A stretch of DNA of 64,000 nt from Anadara kagoshimensis. Taxonomy: Eukaryota; Mollusca; Bivalvia; Arcoida; Arcidae. Positions 23,397-35,007 of the stretch are shown here, one piece after another. The notes beneath the pieces were generated by a model, which was given only the letters and a program-made list of their open reading frames with translations, searched no databases and had not been told where the DNA came from. The position numbers were made by a program, and so were the translations under genes. The stretch spans positions 50,520,234 to 50,584,233 of the forward strand of contig CM037869.1 in assembly GCA_021292105.1 (NCBI GenBank). Reading direction: 5' to 3'. The stretch's first letter is position 1. Every line of letters begins with the position of its first letter.

Positions 23397-23755
23397 GATC
23401 TTGTTTCCACTACGGGAATTTTATACAACGATGTAAGCTGCTTACAAATAAATTTTTGACCCAAAGATATTGCAAGCCTAATCTTATCAGGGACCAAGAA
23501 CAATTATGGCGGTCGACACAGCATTGTTGGTAGGAATGATGTATCGATGTCAAGAATTGACCTATATATTGTTTAATGTCTCATAATTCCATGTTTTTTT
23601 ACCCAATTTTAATTGCACATGAGGCGTGTAGCTATCTAAATAGAGTTGCTTACCCTTTCTGGTGGAAGTTCATATGTTTAGCCTAGTTTATCAACGTTTT
23701 AATTTTGCTTCTGGTTTATGATCCAAACATTAATTAATATGGTTTTTATTATATT
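23397..23755 (+). repeat. Family A near-full copy
   Basis: It starts at TTGTTTCCACTACGGG and keeps all sections in order. It is diverged, e.g. GTAGCTATCTAAATAG. Confidence 0.75.
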
Positions 23756-24199
23756 ACGAAATAACAACAGACAAACAAGGTCATAATCAGGTGTTAATAA
23801 AAGAGCTTAAAACTGTGAAAACTAAAAACATTAATTTCAACACGAAGAGGAGAAGTAATGCCCGGCTGTTCCAAGGAAAGTAAAATCCATCTGCTTAGCT
23901 AGTTATTTCCGCTACAAATATAATTGACATTGAATTGAATGGAACATCAACAAAGATACCCGTGATAACTTTAGATAAATTGACATCATACTTATTAACA
24001 ATAAAGCGATGGCGGTAATTTAAACTAGTGAGGGCATTTGTAAGCCTTTGTTCACAAAGCAGGTTTATTCGTTGTTAAAATTTTCCGTACTAGAAAAACA
24101 CTATATCATAGGGTTGTAACTGTCCAAAGTTATACCATAGAGTGAAAACTGTGAAACGAATATACCATAATCATGAGAAACAGAAACATTTTCATACAA
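23756..24199. other. Intergenic, no gene recognised
   Basis: AT-rich. A further weak family A echo lies at about 23845-23940 in reverse. Confidence 0.4.
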
Positions 24200-24960
24200 T
24201 CATTGTAATTTTACTTGCTCATTGAGATCTAAAAATACTGTTATTGCAATGCAGATTTGAGTGTGTTTTTGCGGTAAAAATAAAGCATAAATGCAATTGG
24301 AATATTGAGAGAGGGAAGTTGTAGGTTTGAACCCAGGCCGGATCACACATAAGACTTTAAAACTTGAAAGACTGATTTCTTGCCTAGAGCTCAGTAATAA
24401 GAGAACAAATTATCGACTGGCTCACCGGGTATCGATTTAATGTCACCGGCGGAGTTCTATCTCCAGTATCTACAGGATGCTGACTGTGTCAACTAGTCTT
24501 TCTGTGTGCGCTGGCATCATAGAAATGTGAGAAACTGGTATTTGTTTATTGATATACTTCATACAGTTACTTTGTATTTAATTTTGTTTTGCTCATTGAG
24601 ATGTGTGTATACTGTCATTGTAATATATATTTGAGATGTCTTATGTTCGTATGATGAAAATAAAGCTTAAATAAAATTGATTGAAAGATGTAAATCTTGA
24701 AGCCGAATCGCTTAGTTTCAGAAGCCAATTTCATTTGAACCATACATTACCACATAGATAGAGCGTCTGACTTGGGAGCGAGAGGTCGTAGAATCAAACC
24801 CAGATCAGATCATACACAAGACTGAAAATTTAAGATACTGATTTCTTGCCTGAAGCTCTGTATTAAAAGGACAGGCAATAGAGCTGTTCACCTGGTATCG
24901 AGAAGATGTGACTGACTTGCTTAGAGTCTCTCTGAGTTCGCGCGGGTACAACTCGGACAC
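24200..24960 (+). repeat. Head-to-tail tRNA-derived SINE copies
   Basis: Three segments: a 3' tail (TGCTCATTGAGAT ... AATAAAGCATAAATG, 24220-24290), a copy with GTAGGTTTGAACCCAGGCC, AAGACTTTAAAAC and the same tail (about 24290-24685), and a third starting TAGAGCGTCTGACTTGGGAG (24760) with CAAACCCAG as B box. The order head-body-tail repeats, which suggests insertion of copies next to each other. Confidence 0.6.
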
Positions 24961-25024
24961 TTACACATTTCATATAAACATCCAACGACCGAAATGCAAT
25001 GCATAATTTGTACTTCTCATGACA

Positions 25025-25168
25025 TATTACTGAAATAAGTGGCGCTCACCCTTCCTTTCTGGAGCATCCAACCTCATTTTCATAGTGGATGTTCGCGTGT
25101 TTAACCATCTTTGTCATTTAAAAAATAATTTGCTTTGTGATTTAGACATGGATTGGTATTTTTTAAAT
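25025..25168 (+). repeat. Family A partial copy
   Basis: CACCCTTCCTTTCTGGAGCAT to GACATGGATTGGTAT. Confidence 0.6.
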
Positions 25169-25863
25169 CTACATATTGTTTAGTGTAAATATCAAGAACA
25201 AGAACAATACAAACACTCATTTTAACCTTACACTTTGTTTAAAAAAGTTATACCTAAAACTGAATGGCATATTTCACTGGGTTATGTTTAAATAAGCAAA
25301 AAAACAGACAAACTATTCTTTCTTACTCAAAAATAAGTATGAAAATATTCTTGTAACACCTGACCTCAATTCCTTCTTTGAGGTTCGTGTGTTTGAATGT
25401 TAAAGTTAATTTATCAGTTTTGCCGAAAGATTGTAAAATAGTAATGAATTGTTAATTGTTGTTACTTTATATTTAATTTTAAATTGTCATTTTTACTTTT
25501 TGTAGTTACTTTAATGTTAATCTATATTTTTAAATTCATATTGGGCCAACAATACATAATATTGACCTAACTAATCAACATTTGCCCAGTCACCAAAACA
25601 ATTAAAATAGTTTTGTTGTAATTTCTAATGTCTTACTAATTAAAAACAGCACTAGCCAACTGTTCCGATTCAAAAACTTTTTTCAAATGTTTAAAAAAAT
25701 ACCAAAGAGACCCGAAATATTTCACCCAATATAGTTAAGGGAATACTTTGCAAGAGGGAGTATTCTTAGTTTTTGACGAATTTCAGTCGGTATTAAAACA
25801 GTAAAAATCGGTATTTTTAACTGCAAAAATTAATAGTAAAATGAATAATTATAATAAAAATAA

Positions 25864-27450
25864 TGGGCCCATGGGCCTTAACGCTCACCTGAGGACGAGT
25901 ACATATCTCATGCAGAAGTTCAATGCTCAAGGCCATTAATTAAAGAGATGTCCAGATTTTTTTAGCAGTAAGAGCCATTTATATGCAAGGATTTATGCCA
26001 ATTTATTATAGTTTGTCCTAAGAATGCTACATATAACATATCTTAAGTCTATCTCCATTTTTTAAACAGAATCTTTATATCAAATTGAACATTAGGCCAA
26101 TACCTACAATATTCTATCATACATGTCTATTTGTATGCTTGCATTTGTTTGCACCTGTAAGCATGACCTTCATCTATATATCAAAATGATCGCTAGGCCA
26201 ATGCCTACAATATTCCAATATATATGCCTATACAAAAGTTTATAGTTTTTGAGTTAATTAAACATTTCAGTATTCGTTTGCACCTGAGACCTTGAACTTC
26301 GAACTTATGACCTTTATTTATATATCAAATGATCTTTAAGCCAATACCTACAATATATTGATATCCATTCTTATACAAAATGTTTATAGTTTTTGAGATA
26401 ATTTACCTTTTCAGTTTTCGTTTGCATCTCTGACTTTGACCTTTGAACTTATAACCTTCATTTATATATCAAATTAATGGTTGTGCAAATGCTATTTTTT
26501 TGTTTTTGAGATAATTAACCATTTAAGTACATGTACTCGTCCCCATCTATGACCTTAACCTTTGAACCCATGACCCTCATTCAAATACCAAAATGCCTGT
26601 TAGGCCAATACCTACAATATTCTAATATATATACACAAAGTATGTAATGTTTGAGATAAATAATCATTTTAGTACTCGTTTCATCTATGACCTTGACCTT
26701 TGAACTAATGCCCTTTATTCATATATCAAAATGACCATTGTTTCATTACCTACAATATTGTAATACGAATGCCTATACAAAAAGTTAAAAGTACGCATAT
26801 AATCAACTATTTTGGTATATTTGTGCGTTTGTGACCTTGACCTTTGAACCCATGACCTTGATGTATGTATCAAAATGAGAGTCATGTCAATACCTACAAT
26901 TAATTTAAAATCCAATGCCATAAACACCTCAAATGTTTAAGAAATAGCATTTTTATTTAAGGTCAAAAACTGGGATATGACCTCGACCTTTGACCTTGAC
27001 ATCTAATGGAAGAAAATAGGAAGACAAGACCAACAGTGAAAACTCCATACAATTATCTATAGCTGTTATTGAGTTATAACAATATATAATACATAATTTT
27101 ACGCAAAAATGCGTGACCTATTTTTCAAAAATTTGCATAAAAAACACAATTTTAATGTTCCCAGGTATCCTGAATCCAAATATCCAATCAAAATTTGCCT
27201 GCACTTTTTGGTTTCAGAGAAAAAGATTTTTTTTTGTCTTTTGGTTATTTCTTGTATCGGCGGTCATCGTGTTGGTCGTGGCAAAACCCGGAACACAATT
27301 TTGAAAGCCTGTTACCAAGGCATGATATTCATCAAGTTTCTACAAATTTGGCCCAGTAGTTTTTGAGGAGAATATTTATGAAAAATTGTTAATGGACGGC
27401 AGATGACGACGACGACGCACGCCAATTGATGGCAATAGTCCATGTGAGCT
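25864..27450 (+). mobile_element. Satellite-bearing element, copy 2
   Basis: 5' end GGGCCCATGGGCC then GCTCACCTGA; 3' end CATGTGAGCT with a worn hairpin. Inside is a decayed array (about six monomers, 26090-26940), then the 3' block shared with copy 3 (GTTCCCAGGTAT at 27159 and 45261). It sits at an AAT-rich site whose counterpart at 345-395 lacks the element. Confidence 0.7.
26090..26940 (+). repeat. Degenerate 145-bp satellite array in copy 2
   Basis: About six monomers with TGACCTTGACCTTTGAAC or variants. It is the most diverged of the three arrays, so probably the oldest insertion. Confidence 0.75.
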
Positions 27451-28485
27451 AATAATTATAAATTCGAAACGATTATCTAAAATATATTGTTGTACATTTT
27501 ACAGAGCGCATTTAAATCTTCACATTTTTTCTGTTTTTTTTTAAGATTTAACACATAAAGTAAGATAAGCAATTGCAGATCAAGGAAGTTCAAAAATGTC
27601 AAAAATGTCATTATAAATTTCGAATATTTATTTTACAGTTAACACATTCAAACAATACATAAGTATAGAAGCATAGATACAATTGTTTTATTTAAGTTAC
27701 TGTAGGCTAAATGACGTAAAAGAACCCTGGTAGATATGAATGTAATAATTGTTTTTGATAAAAAGAACAAAAAATATATAAATGCTATTATGGTCATTGT
27801 TATGTAACCATTTTGTAAACACTGACTTTATTGATCCGGTCTATGTGTTTTTAAAAAAACTTAAAGATTATTAAATCATGAGTCTTACATTTCAACTATC
27901 TTAGTAGACGTCTGACAGATATGTTTGTGTAATTGTTATGTAATTAAAAGCAAACATACTAGTCCATGTTCGTAACCTATTTTCAAACAATAGATGAATC
28001 GTTCCTCTCTCTGTGTTTAAATAATACTGGCAGGTGGACAAATGTACCTGTTAGATTAGATTATTATCATGTTTTTTTTTCAAAGCAGTGACGCGTTAAT
28101 AAATTTGCACCGAGTACAAGGACACGGAAGTTTTAGTTTACCAATAAAATTATGTCACTACAGACGTCAATCGGTTTAACAAATCATTTACCCGTATCCT
28201 ATGTGGTTGGACTTAACATGACAGTTGTCATTTGATAATCGTGAAAAAAATATATTTATGTATTAAATCGACCTCAACTAGTTTGAATCACATCATTGGT
28301 TTCGGAAAAAAAACATTGTTTATTGGAATATAGATATGGTCTTTTCAAATGTTTAACCGTTTAAAAATTGGATAGGGGATTTTTTGAATCATTATAAATT
28401 TACTTTATAAGTAGAATTTTTGATGACTATTTGAAATGGATTGAGTCAGAAAAAAATGCACTATTGACTGTTTGATCAAAAATGT

Positions 28486-29659
28486 ACTTTAGGATAAATT
28501 TGGAATGTGTATGATATTTTACAGTGGTGATTGATGGCAAAAGGAAAAATGGAGTAGAATCGATTTTAAATTCAGGTAATATATTTAAAGTAATATGATT
28601 TTTAAAACTTTATTTACCGAACCTTTTTTGGATCTACTTCCCTTAATATGCGATCAATTGCAAACTGTCTATAAAGTATTTAAGACCATTATGAGACGCT
28701 GAATTGAAACAGAAATACCAGTAACGCAGCAGTCTTGGAGAATGACTTAATTGAGTAATTTGTAGGTCCTACACCTAAGTATAAATTCTTGTTTGAAAAT
28801 TTGCCAGTGTATTTAGTTTTATGCAGTCTCTGCAATCGTTATGATATCCCCACGCTAAAGAAATGTAAAAATCTGAACTTAGCATACAAACAAGGTTTTG
28901 AATCCGTCACATATGTCAAGTGCGTATATCTGAATTTTTGTATTTTAATATGCTTGAATCTAGCACGGGTAACATAGAGAAAATATATGCCATGCCATAA
29001 TAGGTGACATTAGCATTTTTACAACATAAGAGTGTTAAAAATACTTAATATAGTATATGACAACTTAAAACTATGTAATCACATGTGTACGTCGATTGAA
29101 TCATAAACATCTAATCGCATTACAAGTATGTCGCCATTGTTGACTAAGTACGTGTTTGCCGTTTAATAAGTGGATTCTCTTAATTAGCTACACTAAATAA
29201 GAGGAATCTTAATCTGGAACGGCCTTCTACTTCTGTATAATTAAAATAAGATGTTATAATATTAAACTTTTTTCGGATACATCAGTTAATAATTAAATTT
29301 TAATACTATACAGTGTTGTAATTTTTTGTATCTATGATCCCATAGACAGAATTTTTTGACGTCATATTAGCTGAAAATGTTCATGAAAAGCTAGCTACCG
29401 GCGGTTGCCATTCGCAATCAGCTGTGTTCCGCTTTTAGATTAATGCGCCATTTTTTGTTTTAATGCGCTGGTTTTTTGTTTTATGTGTATATTATGTGTA
29501 TAATTTAAAGATTACATGAATGTTATGAATATTAAACTTATTTTTGAATTTAATTATTTGCGGTTTTATGCCGCAAGCACCAAATAATTTTGTCTATGAC
29601 CCTATAGATAGAAAAAATTACATCATTCCTTAATAAAATATACTAAGTTTTTATTTCAG
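28486..29659. promoter_or_regulatory. Upstream region of gene 2
   Basis: It should contain the promoter and an untranslated exon, because the coding start directly follows a splice acceptor. No TATA box or exon could be fixed. TGACGTCA-like and CAGCTG words occur near 29357 and 29420 but are not diagnostic. Confidence 0.3.
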
Positions 29660-29744
29660 ATGATCATAATGGCAAGTGTGTTTTCATTTTTTGAGTATTT
29701 TATATTATTTATCATCTACATGTGGATCAATCAAGGATGCAATG
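29660..29744 (+). CDS. Gene 2 exon 1 (coding): signal peptide
   Basis: It codes for MIIMASVFSFFEYFILFIIY and on to INQGCN. Donor G|GTAATA, phase 1. The hydrophobic run is of signal-peptide length with a plausible cleavage near QGCN. Confidence 0.72.
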
Positions 29745-30682
29745 GTAATATGTTTTGCAAGTTTGCAAATTTTATATGTATATCCTAATATTTTGTTTAT
29801 ATTGAGATAGGACCATTAACAACGCCTTGTTCATACTGTAGTGCAGTGCTATTGAGTAATATAAACAAAAATTTCACTTGAAGTACCGAATTGTGATTGT
29901 ACTAAACGAAAATTCATGAGACGGTTGTCTCTGTTTGAATGAATTATGTAATCTTTATTATTTGCAACAATCGATAACCTGAAAGTAATAAAGTAATTAA
30001 GATATTATTATTTTTTTTATTTATTATATAGTTTATATATTATTGATTAGAATAATGTCCCCGTATTAAACATAATCCTTGATGGCGTCCGATAGATTCA
30101 TTTTGTAAATATTGATTACACACATAGCGGGTGTAACAAGACTGGAGCATTTACCCTTGTCTGAGCGTCCGGTATCACATACCTTCCTGAAATTCGTGTC
30201 TTTATCTTTATGTGCCGGATTTATAAAGTATTCACTTTGCTTTGCTTTTGCTATTGTGATCTGAACACAACCCGGTATGTTTGCGGAATATTTGTTTGTA
30301 TTTATCTTTGTTTGTTTTCAAAGACATGACAATTACCTTGCCTGAGCACCCGGTCTCACGTAACTTCTATAAATTCGTGTCTTTAATCTTAATGTGCCAG
30401 ATTTCAAAGTTTTCACTTTGCTTTTGCTATTGTTATATAAACAAAACCCAGAATGTTTCCGGTTTATTTGTTTATATTTTATTTTCAGGTTTGTCACATT
30501 GCAGTCAAGGTAGGTTATTTAAAATATTAACTATCTTTTTTAAACTGTTAAAGCAGCGACCATGTGAAGATGAAAGTTTTGTAAAGTCTATATTTATAAA
30601 GTTATACAATTATCAATAAATATATGAACAAACAAACAAATAAATAAATAAATACAAACAAATAGATAAATTCATAAATGAA

Positions 30683-30713
<31 letters not shown>

Positions 30714-33700
30714 ATACATGTAAATAAATAAATAAAAGCATTTATTTTCTGGAATTTTTCTGTCTATAACACTTGTTTGTTTTTGAACAGATCCTTGCCA
30801 TGGTTATATTATGATGTTATCTAATGGAAGCCGTACAGAAAATTGCCCGGATGTTCAGTTCAGTAATTGCGATGCTTACATCTCATCTGGTTGGTACAGG
30901 ACTGACATACCAATGTTAAACCACTGTCCGACTAGTGGACTTGGATTTAGCTGTGGCACTACGTTCCCTGCCTGGATGAACGGTAGAGTAAAAACGACCA
31001 ATATCTGATTTAATTAAGCCACTTTCAACAGCATTTTTTTCAATATGATTGCCTATTTTGTCAGGACAGATGGGTGTAATCCGTGAATATGCTTGAGTAG
31101 AAAAATGCATGCTAACTTTAATGATAAAAAAATATAACTCATATATTTCAATTTGTCATAAGTAAACATTTCTTTATAATAAACTGTCGAACGTAAGATT
31201 CGAGTCACACTCCTACTGTTAGCAACGGAATAGATCTGTTGTCGAGGGTAAATGGTTTTCCTACGTTTACTGTAATTTCTTGCCTAACTCTATATGAACG
31301 AGTTTAATCGTTAAACATTATTACTTAAGTCCACCTCATATAAATAACATTTATATTTCAGATTTCTTTGAATTTTATGTAATTGAATACATTGGTTGAT
31401 ATATTACTTCAAATAAATACGGGAGATGATTACTCTTGGTGCAAAAAAGTTAGAAGACACAAATGAAGAATACTGTTATATTCATTATTGAGTATGTGAA
31501 TATGTATTGAGAATAAGGAAATTGCGAAGCATCCGGCCTCTCTTTCCCGGTGGAAGTTCACGTGTCTTGCTTGAGTTGTCAGTTCAAAAGTTTTTGCTTT
31601 GCTTCTGGATTGTGATTCGGGCATAAGTTGAGAATGTTTTTTTATATTCATTATTTAGTGTGTATTAAAATTTACATTTTAGGAACTACTCCAACGGTAG
31701 GTGATGGAATTGTTAATAGAGATGTTTGTCTTAAAGGTCCTACAAGTTGCTGTGTTAAGATCTACGCAATCCAAGTTAAAAACTGTTCTAATTTTATGGC
31801 ATACTGTCTTCGGCCTTTAGGCAGCTGTCCAGAGAGATACTGTTTCGGTACGTGTGTTTTTTTTATTAATTACAATAAATATATATTTCTCTACTTGGAC
31901 TTTGTACAACAAAGTAGACTGCTTGCAAATAAATTGTAGAATTAGGGATATTGCAAACCTAGGCTTATCTAGGACCTCAAAAAGTTTTATGGCCGTCATC
32001 ACAGTGTTGTGGATAAGTTTGATGTTTCTGTGTCCAAGATTGCCATTGAAACATTTGACGTCCCATAGTTCCATGTTCCTTTCAGACAATTTTGATTACA
32101 CACGTGACGGGTGTAGTTAGTTAAACAGGAGGCTTATTCTTCCGGAGCACCCGGTCTTATTTCCTTGGTGGAAGTCCACGTGTCTAACCTCACTTGTCAG
32201 TCCAAAGTTTTTTTCTTTGCTTCTTTATTGTGATTCAGACATTGAATAGTATGTTTGTTTTTGATTGATTACATAATTTTGTTCTTCAGGTACAGTTGGT
32301 TCCTGCTTATCTACAACCATCGCCACAACTACCACGCCTATTTCCTCAACTTCACAAAGTAAAACAGAATTGCATGTAACTAGTATAGAAACTCACCGAA
32401 ATGCATCTTATGGTATGTTAAATAATTAGGACTTCATATATGATAAACAAGAATGTCCTTTGTTTCAATCAATGCTTTTCATTTTATGAGCGAGTTCATT
32501 AGGTCATTAAAAGTCATAGGGGCGATGTATAGGCTGAAATCACGTAAGTTAAAAGTAAAACATGGGTGAAGATAAAATTGTCTTTCAAATAGATAATTAT
32601 GTTAATATCTCTTTGCTTAACATATCGGACAAAAAGTACATGTTTATAGAGACAACTATCAAATGATGTTAATTTCTATAAGTTTTGTAAAGGTTTTATA
32701 AACTTTCTCTATAACTACTATATATCAGTGTATATGGACTATAGATTGGGTTAAATATATGTTCAGTTGTGTTTACAAAGGATTGTCAGTGCATCTGAAG
32801 ACAATAAAATAACAATAACGAAAACAAAAACCAACAACATAAATTAAACATCGACTTTAAAACTACTGAACTTTTTGGACTATCTGTCATAAAAAGATCT
32901 GCCTAGCGGTTTAGTTGTTATTTTATTTGCATTGAGACTTCAACCTTTATAACATAACTAAAATAAACGAATCTACAAAGTTTTGTATTTTGTCATAATT
33001 GTCATTTGTCTGTTATTTATGTATAAAAATGCAAATTAATATATTTTATTTCGCAGAAGGAAGTTCTAATAGTGACATTACCGGTTCTTATAATGATAAA
33101 TTGATATTAGGGATAATTGGAGCAATATTAGTTATAGCTGTACCTGTAATTATAATTATAATTATAAATCTTCTCAGACAAATCAAGTAAGTGGTATTAT
33201 CACCAATTATCTTGTTATTTTACTTCTGTTAATATAACAATATAAGATAAGCTGTTTGCTGTTTACAAATAAATTGTTAATATAGGGACATTGACAGCCT
33301 ATGCTTATCAGGGTCCTAAAAAATTTCATTGCATTCATTAAACAATTGATGATAGGTATAATGTCCCTGTGTTCAGGGTTGTGCTAATATCTTTGACATT
33401 TCATAGTCCCATGTTCCTTTTATTCCCAATTTGACTACACGCGTGGTTTAACAGAAGGTGCTTACTCTTCCGGAACACCCGACCTCACTTCTCTGGTGGA
33501 ATTCATGTGATTAACCCGAATTGTCAATTTGAAAAATTTTAATTTACATCGGGATTATGATTTGGACATGGATTAGTATGTTTGCTTTTGATAATGTAAT
33601 AACTTATTTCATATTCACATTTAGCGGTGTTATGTATCTTTTCCTCAGTATATGAATTTACGTATTGGCGGCCAGGCCCACAATGTTCCGACAAAGGCCG

Positions 33701-34269
33701 CCATCACGGTACCAAAGCAGCGTCACGGCAACTAATGACGTTCTAGTATCAGTTACGCATTAAGTGGCACAATTCAGGCCGAGTTTTCGTTCTTTTTGTG
33801 TGTAATTAAAACATGACAGGCATTTGACGGAACATTGTGGGCGTGGCCGGCGATCCATTAAATTAAATTGTAGTCTATGCATAACCAATATAATGTCAAC
33901 AAGTAATATATCAACTGTTGTATCTAAATAAGAAGAACTTATTTACAATTTAACATTACTGCACGATTTCGTATAACTGATAACAGACATATTCATTACA
34001 TAAAATGACACGTTTATTGTTTTGTGAAGTTCATTTTTCTCATCGCAATTCATATTTTTATTCAATGAATAAATCAATTACTTGTACGGATTTAAATTTA
34101 AATCCTTCACTGCATATTTGTGCTCGTGGCATTTAATTCACAAAAATATAAATAAGGTTCTCCATTGATTCATTTTAAAGTAATAATTTATAAATGTACG
34201 CTACTGTTTGTATTAAAAATGCCTTTTCGTCCTTATTTTATAATATGTGGTTTTATCTCTATTCCTCCA

Positions 34270-34325
<56 letters not shown>

Positions 34326-34769
34326 GTGAGTGCAACAGTTTTATAAAATGTTCAGTTTTTACTTGTTTCTGAGATTGTGATATAAACATAATCTGGTATG
34401 TTTGTGTTTGATTTTACATCAAATATATTTTATTTTATTGAATTTATGCCAGCATTATGTGTTCGAGTATCTTAAGCAATAATAAATATTTTTTTTTTAA
34501 ATCTATAAGGAAAAGAAATCATACGTCAAGATAATTCATAATAAAATCTAAAAGTATTTTTAATACATTATAAATGAAATAAATACATATGGGATCAAGC
34601 AAGTATAAAAGTCTACATTTTAAACTCAAGTAAACCGAGTAATTATCCAAACCTGAATCTGACGATGTTATTGGGTCCAGGATACATTAAGATATTATGA
34701 TTATTTATTCACAGAATATCAGAACAAGGAAACACACCAGTCCATAAGTTAAATACAAATAAAAAATGA
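29660..34769 (+). CDS. Gene 2: short D8C type I membrane protein
   Basis: Seven exons join into one 771-base frame (about 256 residues). Order: signal peptide rich in Phe and Ile (residues 1-27), a 7-residue microexon piece, a D8C-type Cys-rich domain over two exons (about 36-154; SGWYRTDIPM, GLGFSCGTTFPAWM), a Thr/Ser stalk (IATTTTPISSTSQS), one membrane helix (LILGIIGAILVIAVPVIIII) and about 22 cytoplasmic residues. All internal borders are phase 1 up to the membrane exon, which ends in phase 2 as in genes 1 and 3. It lacks VWD and EGF modules, so it looks like a reduced relative of gene 1, which lies upstream on the same strand. Cell-surface location is well supported; function is unknown. 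ATG 29660 directly follows the acceptor CAG, so an untranslated upstream exon is implied. ATG 29669 (context ATAATGG) is an equally good start. Confidence 0.8.
30110..30480 (+). repeat. Two family A fragments in tandem
   Basis: TGAGCGTCCGGTATCACAT (30160) and TGAGCACCCGGTCTCACGT (30342) with matching downstream AATTCGTGTCTTTA words. The T-rich tail of the second runs into the acceptor of the 30489 microexon. Confidence 0.65.
30489..30509 (+). CDS. Gene 2 candidate 21-base microexon
   Basis: It lies between ATTTTCAG and GTAGGT, phase 1-1, and codes for LSHCSQ with one extra Cys. It could be skipped without a frame change. The acceptor sits at the T-rich tail of a dispersed repeat copy. Confidence 0.5.
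30640..30735. repeat. (AAAT)n microsatellite
   Basis: Imperfect AAAT repeats in the gene 2 intron. Confidence 0.85.
30791..30982 (+). CDS. Gene 2 exon: D8C first half
   Basis: 192 bases, phase 1-1, acceptor GAACAG, donor G|GTAGAG. It opens DPCHGYIMML, then SSGWYRTDIPM and CGTTFPAWMNG, close to the D8C of VWDE and uromodulin. It holds five Cys. Confidence 0.85.
31502..31632 (+). repeat. Family A partial copy
   Basis: GAAGCATCCGGCCTCTCTTT through GATTGTGATTCGGGCATAAG; ends about 50 bases before the exon at 31683. Confidence 0.7.
31683..31847 (+). CDS. Gene 2 exon: D8C second half
   Basis: 165 bases, phase 1-1, acceptor TTTTAG, donor G|GTACGT. It codes for VCLKGPTSCC, KNCSNFMAYCLRPLGSCPE and RYCF, seven Cys in all. 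Confidence 0.85.
31892..32265 (+). repeat. Family A full-length copy
   Basis: From CTTGGACTTTGTACAAC to ATGTTTGTTTTTGATTG. Its tail lies 24 bases from the acceptor of the stalk exon. Confidence 0.8.
32290..32412 (+). CDS. Gene 2 exon: Ser/Thr-rich stalk
   Basis: 123 bases, phase 1-1. It codes for TVGSCLSTTIATTTTPISST and on to THRNASY. It is likely an O-glycosylated stalk between the D8C domain and the membrane. Confidence 0.8.
33057..33186 (+). CDS. Gene 2 exon: transmembrane helix
   Basis: 130 bases, phase 1-2, acceptor TCGCAG, donor AA|GTAAGT. Hydrophobic run LILGIIGAILVIAVPVIIII, then NLLRQIK. Confidence 0.85.
33241..33592 (+). repeat. Family A near-full copy
   Basis: GCTGTTTGCTGTTTACAAAT to GACATGGATTAGTATGTTTG, in the last intron of gene 2. 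Confidence 0.75.
33667..33851. mobile_element. Short inverted-repeat element (MITE-like)
   Basis: About 24-base terminal inverted repeats, GGCGGCCAGGCCCACAATG at the left and CATTGTGGGCGTGGCCGGC at the right, about 22 of 24 matching. It is GC-rich against its surroundings, about 185 bp and non-coding. Confidence 0.65.
34273..34320. repeat. (CT)n microsatellite
   Basis: Uninterrupted CT dinucleotides. Confidence 0.95.
34325..34415 (+). repeat. Family A tail fragment
   Basis: TTTTTACTTGTTTCTGAGATTG to TATGTTTGTGTTTGATT. Confidence 0.45.
34715..34769 (+). CDS. Gene 2 last exon
   Basis: Phase 2 start after TTCACAG. It codes for ISEQGNTPVHKLNTNKK and ends at TGA 34767-34769. AATAAA at 34841-34846 is a plausible poly(A) signal. 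Confidence 0.7.
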
Positions 34770-34840
34770 ACACGAACACAATTTAGCCAGGTCAGTATAA
34801 ACCATTGACTATTTCTATTTTTGTATTGGGTACGTTTTGA

Positions 34841-34850
34841 AATAAATAAA
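34841..34850 (+). terminator. Candidate poly(A) signals of gene 2
   Basis: Two overlapping AATAAA hexamers lie 72 bases after the TGA. Confidence 0.45.
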
Positions 34851-35007
34851 ATAATTGTACATTTTGATATATTTGGAATTGATTTATGAGGGAGGATTAC
34901 GGTTACAGCATTTTAACAATTCTTATGCACTTTTGAAAATAAGGTTTTTGATATCTATTCAATTCGTTTGATTTAAAGCAAGTTCTTGAAATATTGAGTT
35001 TACATTT

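Larger units (their letters stand above)
25330..28485. repeat. Duplicate of the block at 1-1070, interrupted by satellite element copy 2
   Basis: Similarity to 1-1070 resumes on both sides of 25864-27450. Additional indels exist, e.g. about 240 bases before the element and about 300 bases near 27640-27960. It ends roughly 1.2 kb before the first coding exon of gene 2. Confidence 0.65.

Noticed and set aside
27109-27366. Two overlapping open frames of 85 and 63 residues
   Set aside because: They fall in the 3' block of the satellite element. The same block in copy 3 has different indels and no conserved frame.
29205-29245. Another hammerhead-like 3' half (GGAACGGCC)
   Set aside because: Too many mismatches: the cleavage triplet and both stem I sides are missing.
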